From: Planococcus citri
Taxonomy: Eukaryota; Arthropoda; Insecta; Hemiptera; Pseudococcidae
Reading direction: 5' to 3'
Assembly: GCF_950023065.1 (NCBI RefSeq)
Contig: NC_088681.1
Location: 39,776,836 to 39,840,835, forward strand
DNA: 64,000 nt
In this document: one piece after another, positions 39,253 to 50,093 of the stretch
Layout: each line of letters opens with the position of its first letter
Numbering within the stretch: position 1 is the stretch's first letter
Position numbers and translations under genes: made by a program
Notes under the pieces: generated by a model
Database searches by the model: none
The model's input: only the letters and a program-made list of their open reading frames with translations
Told to the model about the DNA's origin: nothing

Positions 39253-40608
39253 TGAAAGTAATGATCAACATTTTTTACAATGCATATAGCGAAAAGTGCG
39301 CAAAAATTCAAAGAAATCCTCGAAAAATTATCAGAAAATTGGCAAATTGTCATAAAAATAATTGACAATTTTAAAAAAAAGATGCAGTAATTTATTGATT
39401 TCTGATTAGTGATTAGTATTAATGAAACATTAGTTGAATTAACCTCTTTTCAAAAATTAAAAATATTTGCAAAAGTATGAACCAAAAGTTATCTAAAATG
39501 ACATAAATCCGTTGAATTCCTCGAAGTCATCTGAAAACTAATGAAATTTGCATGAAAATCTTTGAAAATATAGGAAAAGTTGATGAAAAGGTGTCAAAAT
39601 TGTGTAAAATTTAAAAAATGCAGAGAATTCTCAAAATTGGCAAAAAGAAATAGTTCAAATTACTCGAATCACGAACATTGTTGAAAATGAAGTGAAAATT
39701 TATATGTAAAGCATTTCGAGAATTGCTCAAAAGTATACAATATTTCATAAAGTTGACAGTAAGTTGATAAAAATGGCCTAAAAATAAAAATCATTGAAAA
39801 TAATGAAAAAATCAACCAGAAGATTTTTAATACAAACATACTTAGGACATTTGGATAAAATTCTTGAAATTATCAAAAATTAGTTGACTTTATCATAAAA
39901 TTGATCAAAAATGGAAAAAAAAATAAAATTATGCAAAATAACAAAAATTTATCCAACTTTTAGAACAGTTGGTCGAAATTAAGTGAAAATTATTGAAAAA
40001 TGTTGTCAACATTTTCAAAAATAAATTCGCCAAGCCGACAAAAAATTATCAGAAAATCAATAACAATATAATTATTCATTTTTCTAAAATTAACCAAGTG
40101 ATCAAAATTGACCTAAAAATCGTTGAAATTCATGTAGGTACTAGGTACCTATTAGGTAACGTCACCAGAATGTGTTGTAAAATATTGCAAATTAAATCAT
40201 TTGAATTGACAATACCTATTGACATAAGAGTGGGAAAAAATCGAGAAAAAACTGAAAAAAAACTGGCTTACTTTGTGTAAAAATCATGAAAGTATTAGAT
40301 AACTTCACATAAATAGGTACTTACCATTGCAAAAAAAAATTTAAAAATACCAGAACTACCCAAAATAAGCACCAAATTGCTCAAAATTACTATCAATAAA
40401 AAAATTTAAAAAAAACAGTAAAATGACCGAAAAATGAAATGAAGATTCATAAAACCAGTAAATATTACCCCAAAAGATACTATAATTCCCTCTAAAAACA
40501 AATTCTAAGAGGTAGGTAATCCATGCCACGTTTTTGAGAAAAAAAGAGTAAACAGCCAAAAAACACCTACCTAATCACATAAATAAATATAAAAATTTTC
40601 AAAAAGTT
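39253..40608. other. A-rich degenerate sequence, right part of the LINE-split block
   Basis: It has the same composition as 34,650-35,793: A-rich on plus, with recurring AAAATTG, GAAAAT and CATAAAA words but no clean period. The LINE appears to have inserted into this block. No gene was seen on either strand. Confidence 0.5.
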
Positions 40609-41761
40609 TGTTATATATAGAATTAGAGAGATCACCGAATGTGGTCAAGGTAGGATTGACTGCTATAAGGGTGAATCTGATCCTACTATCTACGAAATAA
40701 TACCACTGCTCATATTTAGATGGCCCTGAGAATATGAGTGGTTCTCAATTCTATTCTATATTACACAGAAATACACAATAAAAGAACATATAACACTTTA
40801 CTGTGTACGAAGTTTATTCAAAATAACCCTTCTCGTCATATTTACAGGCAACTTAACATATCATACATATGTCATGAATATTATAAATACAGTATGGTTA
40901 GATTGATATAATTAACACCAATAAGAATTATTAATACTAATTACGGAAGATTAGGGCAATGATACATGGCATTGAAACCAAGAGTATACCTACCTCAATA
41001 GGCATTCTCTAGCAATTAGCGAAGAGATACAAGTACATTGGCAGATTGCATGCCGAAGCATACAATCTACGACATAAGTCTTCATCAATTAACTAGGATG
41101 TAATTCTAATTAATTTAGTGGAGGCACCACCATGTAAGTTTGTACTTACCAAGCGATAGGGCGATGATACGAATCAGGCACCGATCATTGCGGCTGTTTT
41201 GAACTACATATAGCGATGATATTAATCAGGTACCGATCATTGCGGCTGTTGTAAGCTACCTATTGCGATGGGGCGATGATAGGAATGGAGCCAGATGCAA
41301 TCTGCGACTTGCACCCACATACCATTAAGAAAGCGGATAAATAAACTGATTAAACCCAAAGCGTAATTGGGGTATACCGATAAATACACATTCACCCACT
41401 AACATCTAACTCTCTATATGCCCACGCGATGCATATAAAGAAACTCAGTACCTACTCCGGATGTAATACGAGGCACTGAGTACTTGATGTCTGCTCCGAT
41501 GTAATCCCAGACACCAAGTGAGAACCGCGGCAAAGTCCAAGTAGCTCGTTGCCCTATGTCCTTGAGGTCACCTTCCGTAAATAGCGGCATAATACAAAGA
41601 GAAATAGGGTAGGGATCAATGCACAGAGAATAGTAGTTCCCACGTTGGTAGAGGTTCTCCCTACTCTAGACATAAATACGTCATAGCGACGGGATCACCC
41701 TCTTAAGGCATCATTCCATTAATTATCCACCTACAAGGTGAAGGCATATTCCACTATATCA
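40609..41761 (-). repeat. Left LTR of the giant element (3' LTR in its own sense), inner edge inferred
   Basis: The outer 90 bp match the right-edge copy exactly. The inner edge is put at 41761 because the minus strand there reads TGAGGGGCATA then TGATATAGTGG, a short purine-rich tract followed by TG. The other end reads CTATATATAACA, ending CA. That gives a 1,153-bp LTR with TG..CA ends. Inside are two 52-bp tandem copies (41161-41212 and 41213-41264). The outer boundary is firm; the inner one is a proposal. Confidence 0.55.
41161..41264. repeat. Two 52-bp tandem copies
   Basis: Each copy begins GCGATGAT and contains CCGATCATTGCGGCTGTT. The copies differ at a few positions, and a third partial start (GCGATGGGGCGATGAT) follows at 41265. 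They lie within the proposed left LTR, where tandem repeats often serve as enhancer-like modules. Confidence 0.8.
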
Positions 41762-42408
41762 TATGCCCCTCAGTGGGTTTACTCTGGTGGACCCAGACCC
41801 ATCGGAGGAAAGCACTGACCTACGAGAGAAATATAGGAAATATGACTTCAGCTGCCCCCCGGCCCCGCCTGACCTACCTAGCCATGGGCGTGCTCCCTGC
41901 CCCTCGGTGCTTTGCTGCGATTGGTCGCAGAACTATTTCGCAGTGATCAGTTTCATCACTAGATGACAGTTTCCAAAAATTGGGATGGAGGGCGAGAGTA
42001 AAAGGTAGCTTTTGGTTGTGTTTACAATTGCGTCTTATAAATTTGGATATGTTGCCAAAAGACAATATTGAAAAGCTTACAGCTTGATGGTGAATTAATA
42101 ATTCGAAAAGAATGCAAATAATAAATTGAACACAATACAGGGTCAAAATAGGGTCAAAGAAGAAGACACTTATTTTTCAAAGGTGGTATGAACAGTAAAT
42201 GACAATGGAATGATTTATGATGTTTATAGAGGGATTGAAATTACAATTGAAAAAAGTCTAAAAGACAGTAAAGTTTAATAAGGAGAACAGACAGAACAAG
42301 TCTCGGTATGATAAAGGGATTTTCTCCTTCCCTTCCAGGTGTAATAATAATTGTAAATGGACGTATATAATCAAAAACGTCATCTTTTATAAAAGAAAAA
42401 GGGAAAGG

Positions 42409-42783
42409 TCCTCCATCACTAATTTATAGAATGGGACATATGATAGGGATTTATCTATGGGTGACAGAGGAAATGAGTGTAGTTATAACTCAAAGAATCC
42501 TCCACCTATACGTCAAAGAATGGGACATATGATAGGGGTTTATCTAAGAAAGGTGGAGGAGATAGTTGAAATTTTGGGGTATTATAGGGTGGAAAGTATT
42601 TCGGTGAGAATTAATATGCTTACATTGGATATCGGTGATGTAAACATCAATATAACACTTTACGTGTTTTTGGGGGAAAATAGTGAAGATATTTGTCATT
42701 TATAGTGGACAAATATAGAAAGAGTATCTTCCGATTGATAGTATTTGAAAAGTGGGACATACGATATAGGGGTGGAAGATACT
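42409..42783. repeat. Hairpin cluster A: three stem-loops around GGGACATATGATAGG
   Basis: H1: stem TCCTCCATCAC (42409-42419) with GTGACAGAGGA (42461-42471), 9 of 11 paired, motif at 42433. H2: TCCTCCACCT (42498-42507) with AGGTGGAGGA (42551-42560), all 10 paired, motif at 42522. H3: AGTATCTTCC (42723-42732) with GGAAGATACT (42774-42783), all 10 paired and extendable by two or three more pairs including a wobble, motif GGGACATACGATATAGG at 42754. Stem spans are 61-63 bases. The stems differ between copies while complementarity is kept, and the motif in the loop is conserved. Confidence 0.82.
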
Positions 42784-43840
42784 TTTCATAATAGCATATT
42801 GAATGAAAGGTATATGTGGGTTCGTGTGTAGAAGAAATAAAATAGAAAAATATGGGTACACGAATACTACTTTTGGTGCCTTGGAATGGTGTTGTTGCAA
42901 CACTGATGCTTAAGTCTCACTTGGTTATGGTAATGTACGGTTGAAGGTATCATCAGGTAGGTACTGAGTCTCCATATGCATAATTAATTTTTAATAACTA
43001 TTGCTTTTAATATGTTTCAGATTGAAAATTTTTCGGATACTCGGTGCCAAAAGATGAATTTTATATTAATCGGTTGAAGAATCTATTAATCATTCGAAAA
43101 ATAAAGGTAAGTCTTAAAGTTTCTAAGTGTACGCAATTTCACTTTTTTAATGTTTAGCAAATTTTTTGTTTTTCTGTTTCAGGTATGATCGAAAAAATAA
43201 CGGTAAAAGGTGTACACGTATTATGTTAAACAAGCCAAAAGAAAAATGAATAAATTATTTCGTATATGAAGACGATATAGTTTTACAGCTTCGCGAGAGA
43301 ATAGAAAGAATTCGGTGTTTCAGGTGACTATGCACTTAATTACTTATTTCGCTATATATATTTTTAGATTAAGATTCAAACGTAGGCCTAATTTTGTACG
43401 ATGTTATTTAAATTTTCGGGAGTTCAAAACTTAGAATCCTAATCGCCACGTATGGTACAGACAAAATGGTCGTGCCTCAGACTAATAATATAAAATTAAA
43501 ATAAGATCGGTATCTCAAGCGACAAACATAAAAATATGAGGGATACCGACAAAGAAAAATAAATTATTAACTAGGCTCATTTTAATTGTTTCAATGTGCA
43601 TAATAATGGGCGATGACATTGTGCAAAAAATAACATTTTATATTGAAAAATTATAAATAGTAGGAACATGGGCAAGTGTTTTACAGTGAGGACGTCTCTT
43701 CAATGAATTTATTGTAGTTTTACATTCTTAAACAGTCCTTTTCTCATTTTATAATTTTATAATTAAAAATTTTTTTTTTTTTTTTTTTAAACAATAAAAT
43801 AATCGTCGCTGCATTATATGTCATATATTCGTTGTTTCAG

Positions 43841-43939
43841 ATTCGATGTCATCTTCTTCGTGGCTGGAGGCAGGACCTCTCGGCACCACAGATGAATACT
43901 ACGTAGATGGCGGCTTTTCATACGCAAAATCAATACTAG
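43841..43939 (+). other. Isolated exon-like island on the opposite strand
   Basis: On plus, a good acceptor (TTGTTTCAG at 43832-43840) and donor (G then GTACGT at 43940) bracket 99 bases with one open frame. That frame includes SMSSSSWLEAGPLGTTDEY. Codon content looks protein-like, but I do not recognise it and found no neighbouring exon that joins it. The minus strand has an open frame here too, so coding is not proven. Confidence 0.25.
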
Positions 43940-44643
43940 GTACGTTATTAAACTCTGTTTAAACAATCAGGATTAGTTAACAAATTCAGATATTAAATAT
44001 TGTTAGATAAAATTTTTATGGTTTGATACTCTATGTTGTAATCCGTTTCGTGTAACGTTTTTGTGTAATCTGGAGTAAGTTGGAATCGTATGGTTTTGAT
44101 TTAGAGACAAGACGTATCGTATTTCTATCTTTATTTAATATCGTCATTACGTAGAAGTATCTGAAATTTAGGTAAACAGAAGCTTTTTGCTTGCAAGAAG
44201 CGATTAAGCACGATGACAAATGTTTAACGTGAAATAAACTTTTAATTTTTAACAAAATATATGCAACATACTGCCACAACGATTGGTTATAACGATAGCT
44301 AATGTAAACTTAGTATGTAATTCAAAAAATAATAATAATAAGTAAATAGAAAATTATCAAAAAATATCGAAAATTAATTAATTCTAATTGGTGTTAAATC
44401 GTACATTTGTTATTCTTTTAACTACCATAGTTCTATCTTCAATATGGTTAGGACAAATAACAGCGATTCTTACTAATAATAATAAAGAAAATTCTATTTT
44501 AAACATTTAACACCTTGGTTGTACAACAACATATAAATTCTTTTTTTTTTTTTTTAAAATAGAATCGAAAAATAAGACTGAATTAATTTTTAGATTACTT
44601 ACAACTCACGATACACAAGAAATTCTAATTCTAACGTAATTTT

Positions 44644-47148
44644 TTACTTTTTATTTTTATCGAGCTCCTCGTTCGTATTATTAGAGGATTGCGATTTATC
44701 GCCTTCAGACGTATTCACCGTACCTGACGGTGAATTAGCTCTGGATGATTCGATTATTTGTTGAGCAACTGTCCTTGTTCGGGTAGTAGGTGGTGTTACC
44801 TGATGTTCGGTTTCATCCTGCGTTAGCTTCTCAGTGCGAAGACGGAGTTCTTCGATTTCCTTATCTTCTTTTTCTTTGTCGCACTGAGATTTTCGACGTT
44901 CCTGTGTATGAGATTTCTTGGCAGCTTTTGTTAGAGTTGGTGAATGTTTAATCGTTAGTTGAACAGGGCCGATGGATTGTGTTGAAGATTCACCAAGAGC
45001 TAGAGTATCGAACTCATCTTGGGATTGGTGTGGAGGAGGTGAGTCGATTTCTTCCTCTTTTTCTTCTCGGTACATCGTTGTTGAACATGCCCCATTCGAA
45101 TTTGTCGGTAGTCGGTTTAATTTCACAATCGGTTGGTAGTTCACGTTGGTAGTCTGTGAACTAGTCGACGGTATATTTTCTGAAGGAGCATCTGGCATTT
45201 CTTGATCTATAATTACTTCTTCGGGTCGATTTATTACCGGAGCTGCAGGTTGTTGGTCACAGATGGGTTGTACAGCTTCGTGTCGTGCAACTATATCTAT
45301 ATTCTGTACATTTTCCGCAATAACAAGACGGTTGTTTTCGTATTCTTCTTCATCGTCGTCTTCGTCATTGTCGTTGCGTGGTCTTCTTAAAATTTCGGGA
45401 ATAAAACGTTCTTCGATTCGGCCTAATATTTCCTCGTACATTGATGGTGGATAGTATGGTCCCAGACGATCAATGGCAGCTTCGTTTTGCTGCAAGTCGG
45501 CAAAGATTTCATCTAATCTGGTGACCGTACCTTCAAACATACCTGTCCAGCTATCATATAAAGCTCGTTGGACGTCTTGAAAAGTGGATCTTCGAACTTG
45601 AGGATGGTTGATGAGGGGTACGATGTAGAGTTCTCGTACTCCTAGGCCGTTTAGTATCAATGCTAATCTTTGTATGTTGTTATAAAAGTCGGAATAGGCA
45701 ACACCCATTTGCGTATCGTAGTTACCGATTGAGATCATAATGCGGCTTGGAAATGTTTCGAAGCTCAGCAAGTAGCTAATTAATGAGTCTAATCGTAATT
45801 CCCGGCTGTATAGTCGATTGTGTAGAATTCTGCGGTATGGCCTGCCTGCGACTAGTTGGTACGCCATTGCGGCTACGTGCCCGTCTCCGATGAGTAGTAT
45901 ATTATAAGCACAAAATGCCGCTCGATAGATATCAGGCATAAGCTGAATTCCTACTGCCGTAAAGTTATATGGGTAGCTGTTAAGTGGATAGAAAGGTGCC
46001 AGATCTTCTTTAGGATCGGTTCCATATCGTAGACGATAGCGGCGGTCGTAATTTCCTTTTTGTGCAGCTGTTCCTTTCTTCTGCTTCGGTGGCGGAATTT
46101 TTTCTTTACTATCTTTCTTAGATGACGGAGTTCGTGGCCCGTCATTACCAAAGTTTCGATTATTTTCAGCTGGTAATAGTCCTCGATTAAAGTTTTTCGG
46201 TGGTACACCCCGTGCCCCTGTATTGCGGTTCCATGGGTAGTAACTGTCGCATTCATCTTCCCAATGCCTCTCTTTCTCTTCCGAACTTTCGCTTACTCGA
46301 TGTCGTACTGTTTTTTGTTGTGGAGTTTCCTTCTGGTCTTCTGGCGGTGACCTTCTCTTGTACATGTTATTCTCATAGAAGTATTCGTCTGTGTTTGATG
46401 GTGGGTGCGGTATTTGGTCTTCGCATCGACGATCTTTTTGTTCGTGAGAGTAACGACGATCGAAAGTTTCATGTGGACGTCTTGCGTATGTAGTCCTAGA
46501 GTTGGAGTATCTATCCCTGTTTACGGATACGTTATCGAATTTAGATGTGTTATATTTGTTGCGGTCGTATTGCAACTGTGGTCGTACGTTGATATTTAAC
46601 ACATTCGTACCAGGCGCTGGAACAGTTAGACCAGTTGGTGGCGATGAATCTCCGTTATTTGGCCATTGAGTTGATAACGTTCCAATCGCTGGCGCCGTAG
46701 GTAATGATGGAAAACCTGGCGGTGGTACCGGTGCAGATTTGGTAGTTTGTGACAAGGCAATCACACTGTCACGAACAGCATTATACTCAAGTTGGAGTTG
46801 TACATATTGTTGTTGCTGTTCTACCAATCTTCGCCGTATATCCGTATTTTCTCGAGAAAGGGATGCAATCGTCTCCTGTTGTCTTCTTGATTCAAGTTGT
46901 AATCGAGGGTCAACCGAAGGTTTTTGTGTAAATCGGAAAATATCTCTCATCGTAATTTTTGTTTGACACTTCGGATGCGGACATACTTCTATGTTTTGAT
47001 TGTTTTGATCTCGTTGAGTCGAATAGTAGAACAACATGTATAAGCAGCTCCAGTGCATAAAATGCCCGCAGCTTGTCACGTATGCTTCTTGATCTTGGGA
47101 GTTATGCATAATCATTGATCCGCATTTTTCGCATCTTATGGGATTCAT
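44644..47148 (-). CDS. RING-H2, coiled-coil and degenerate SGNH-like protein of the giant element
   Basis: This is a single open frame of 834 residues. I start it at the ATG just before NPIRCEKC, because the in-frame extension upstream has only a non-ATG start. Domains: RING-H2-like finger at about 5-65 (CEKC, then CGHFMHWSC and CPHPKC), a Q-rich coiled coil at about 85-130, and a disordered basic R/N/P-rich part to about 390. An SGNH-hydrolase-like fold follows at about 410-600 (block I LLIGDGHVAAMAY, then ISIGNYD and LYIVPLIN), and then an acidic and charged tail. The family's nucleophile Ser in GDS is Gly here (GDG) and the terminal DxxH is not clear, so it is probably not an active esterase. 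A RING finger suggests ubiquitin-ligase activity. It is the last large ORF before the left LTR, the place an accessory protein usually occupies. The function is unknown. Confidence 0.75.
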   Translation of the reverse strand: MNPIRCEKCGSMIMHNSQDQEAYVTSCGHFMHWSCLYMLFYYSTQRDQNNQNIEVCPHPKCQTKITMRDIFRFTQKPSVDPRLQLESRRQQETIASLSRENTDIRRRLVEQQQQYVQLQLEYNAVRDSVIALSQTTKSAPVPPPGFPSLPTAPAIGTLSTQWPNNGDSSPPTGLTVPAPGTNVLNINVRPQLQYDRNKYNTSKFDNVSVNRDRYSNSRTTYARRPHETFDRRYSHEQKDRRCEDQIPHPPSNTDEYFYENNMYKRRSPPEDQKETPQQKTVRHRVSESSEEKERHWEDECDSYYPWNRNTGARGVPPKNFNRGLLPAENNRNFGNDGPRTPSSKKDSKEKIPPPKQKKGTAAQKGNYDRRYRLRYGTDPKEDLAPFYPLNSYPYNFTAVGIQLMPDIYRAAFCAYNILLIGDGHVAAMAYQLVAGRPYRRILHNRLYSRELRLDSLISYLLSFETFPSRIMISIGNYDTQMGVAYSDFYNNIQRLALILNGLGVRELYIVPLINHPQVRRSTFQDVQRALYDSWTGMFEGTVTRLDEIFADLQQNEAAIDRLGPYYPPSMYEEILGRIEERFIPEILRRPRNDNDEDDDEEEYENNRLVIAENVQNIDIVARHEAVQPICDQQPAAPVINRPEEVIIDQEMPDAPSENIPSTSSQTTNVNYQPIVKLNRLPTNSNGACSTTMYREEKEEEIDSPPPHQSQDEFDTLALGESSTQSIGPVQLTIKHSPTLTKAAKKSHTQERRKSQCDKEKEDKEIEELRLRTEKLTQDETEHQVTPPTTRTRTVAQQIIESSRANSPSGTVNTSEGDKSQSSNNTNEELDKNKK

Positions 47149-47172
47149 GTTTGATCTATATATAGCAAACAA

Positions 47173-49195
47173 AAGAAAAACAAATCGTGCGAAGGTTTGG
47201 ATTAGTTGTTGTGTCTATTAATTCACAGACCTAGCGTCTTGGAATTTACACAAATGAGGATTTTACTTTTTCGTGATTAGTCAGTTTATAACTCGTATGA
47301 AATTGAAGTCGTTTGTCTGATTGTTTCGAAATCTACGAAAAAATAAGCACATTAATAGAAAGGATCGAAAGAGTTTGTCTTACTTGTATAATTCTGGTAG
47401 TGATGACTTACCAGGACATATAAGTAATATTTTTACAGTATATATATCGCAATATTATGAGTTTTTCAAAAATATACTTTAATAACACACATATTTGAAT
47501 TTCAAAGGCATAGAGGCCATTTTGACTGCCTAAAACGGTAAAAAATATATTTTGTTTACATTGATATCAAATGTAATCGGGAAATTCCTCGTTACAAATG
47601 CTACCAATGGAGAATTTTATCCTGCAACCGGTTGGGTTGGTAGTGCTGAATTGCTATCACTTTCTGTACTTTGGAATTCTTTTGAGTTTTCTAATTTTCA
47701 GAAGATAATTTATTTCTTTTTATTATAAATTTTAGGTCTCAATTAAATATTTTCGTGATTTTGTATTGATTAAAATTTTGATGTGTGTTATTAATTCCTT
47801 GTGCTATCTTCTTTTTGTTTCAGACAAACGAGTTCATTAATTCTATTTCATCTGTCAGAGTATCAAGATACAAGTGTTTTTCGCTATCATTGCCAATGAA
47901 TATTTTAAAAGACATCGATATTTTTCGTTTCTATTTGTTTTAGGGTAAGTTTCTTTTTACTCATGCTTTATATTTCTTGTCCTTAATTGCCCCAGGACGT
48001 CTTTTTGTTTTTTCCTACTAATATGTTTTTGTTGAATTTAGAATATGGAAAGCAAGGTGGTTGTATTTTTATCACAAATGTTAGGTGAGTAACTAATTTC
48101 GTTTAAATGTACGTCTATTGCATGATTCTTTGCATAGTTTGCATATCTCATCTTATTAGTATGTTTCAAAGTTGCTAGTTGTTTTATATTTTTATAACAT
48201 ATATGTTATAATTTTCAGATGGAGTTTGTTCGAAAGTGATCTCTTGTTAGAACGGGAAGTAAATATTTATATCGATCTTTTTTATCTTTGTGTTTTTGTA
48301 TACTTTGCAATTATCTTTTTCTTTTTGTGTTGCAGATTCCACTTCTCTGTGTTCATCGGATGGTGTCAACTTTTTCAAAAGTTTTCCATTTCTAATATTC
48401 TATTGTATTGTAAGATCGAAAGCAGTATGTATATTGATTTGATTTGATGGTTTTTGCTTTTTGATTATGTGTAGCTTCTCATATTACATAGTAGTTGTGT
48501 AATGTGTAATGCTCATGTTAATTTGTTTTATATGATTGCGATGTCGAGGAAAAGGTTGTTGAATAATAATTTCGGTTTTTACTTTGCGTCAATTTCTTTT
48601 GCTAATCTTTTGTTTTGTGAATGGAAAATCTTCGAGTTGGTTGGATTATCTGTATACGTATCTAATAATATTAAAAGGAATCTGTTCAATACAACGATTA
48701 AAATACTGTATTGGCATAAAAGAGAACAAATGAATCACAATAGTCTTATTACTAATTTCTGGCATAATGAACGCTTATAACTATGGATAAATGCACACGA
48801 TGAATAATAGAATCTTATATTAGTAACGACAGCCTTTGAACGATATTTTGTTATGGGAAATGATATTTACCGATGTATCATATCATCTTTTGGGATTATA
48901 GATTTGATCGAATTGTATATTGATGGCATGGTATGTTATTGTTTTAATTCTTACTCTATTGGAATGGTTTTCGAAAGTTTTAATCTAAGAGGTTTGAAGA
49001 AAGTCATGTTTTATCGGATCATAGCTATTGCTATTGCTGGGGTGGAATTGTGATGGATTTATTCAAAATTGAATGGCAACCAAAGTATAAGTGGTCACGT
49101 TATACCTTGGTTGTGTATCATTAATACTATTGTCTATGATTATGGGTATCAAATATTTACTATTTACAATCTATTGGGAGACATGGTCTTTCGAT
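47173..49195. other. Non-coding part of the giant element
   Basis: T-rich on plus. Several splice-like CAG and GTAAGT words occur on plus (around 47,820, 48,210 and 48,330), but no frame stays open across them. I find no reverse transcriptase or integrase fragment on minus in this stretch. Confidence 0.4.
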
Positions 49196-49405
49196 TCATG
49201 AGCCAATTTCCTTCAATTTTCTTTCCAACTCCATCGCCTCTGAGATTGGTAGAAACTTGTATGCGACAATGGTACCACGAATATCTGTCTTTACAAATAG
49301 ACGCTTCCATACGTTGTTGACTTTTTTCTCTTTGTTCGTTGGGAAGTACAACGCCACATCTCCCTGCATTTCTAATACCTCGTTCTGATCTTGGTCTATT
49401 TCCAT
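49196..49405 (-). CDS. Small ORF of the giant element, unrecognised
   Basis: A 69-residue frame starts MEIDQDQNEVLEMQGDVAL and ends in a stop at 49196. It is short, but its composition (hydrophobic periodicity, ALYFPTNKEKK and RGTIVAYKFLP stretches) is more protein-like than that of the surrounding AT-rich DNA, and it lies in the element's sense. It could be a small accessory gene or a terminal exon spliced from upstream. No family was recognised. Confidence 0.3.
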   Translation of the reverse strand: MEIDQDQNEVLEMQGDVALYFPTNKEKKVNNVWKRLFVKTDIRGTIVAYKFLPISEAMELERKLKEIGS

Positions 49406-50093
49406 CGCTATTGGGGTTAAAGATTTTCATTAAATTCTAGAATTTCTTGATTTGGTATATCGGAGGAGTGCATGTCCTGATATGCAGTTGTCTCTGTATA
49501 AATTTACAAAAGGAATTTTGACACTTACGTTCAGGTTGATATCTATTGTTATTCGCGTTGTTTTCGCACATTTTGTTTGTAAATACTATTACTTTTACCA
49601 AAAATGTCTTTTTACATAAAAAATAACCGAAGGATTGCAGTTTTACGTACGTACAATCACTTCCACATTCAAGTATTATACCAGTTACACATTAGCTTTA
49701 CAGTATCTTGTCGAATGTAAAGTCTATTCTCATGCTTTTCTTTGATTGCGTAATATCTTTTTATTAACAACGTTGTCGATCTCTTATCTTTTGGATTTTG
49801 GGTTCCAGGAATGCAACCTCAGCGAATGTTTTGAGCATGGAGGTCTATTAATGACGTAATCTTCTTAATTTTTATAATTCGGATCTCCGATTACCAAATA
49901 TTGATTTTTGATATTATTTTGTTTTAATATTACGGTGGGTTATAAATCAAATGAATAAAAAGGGGTGAATTTTTGAACTGGTTTAATTTTGTTTTCAAAA
50001 GGTTTATAGTATTTTCGAAAGGAAGTTTTTTCAAAATTTTGTAATTTATTTATTTATATATTTTTTTTTAATTGTTCGCAATGGATTGAACAT

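Noticed and set aside
47820..48450. Splice-like words on plus suggesting an intron-rich host gene
   Set aside because: No frame stays open across any pair of sites; TTTCAG is expected by chance in T-rich DNA.
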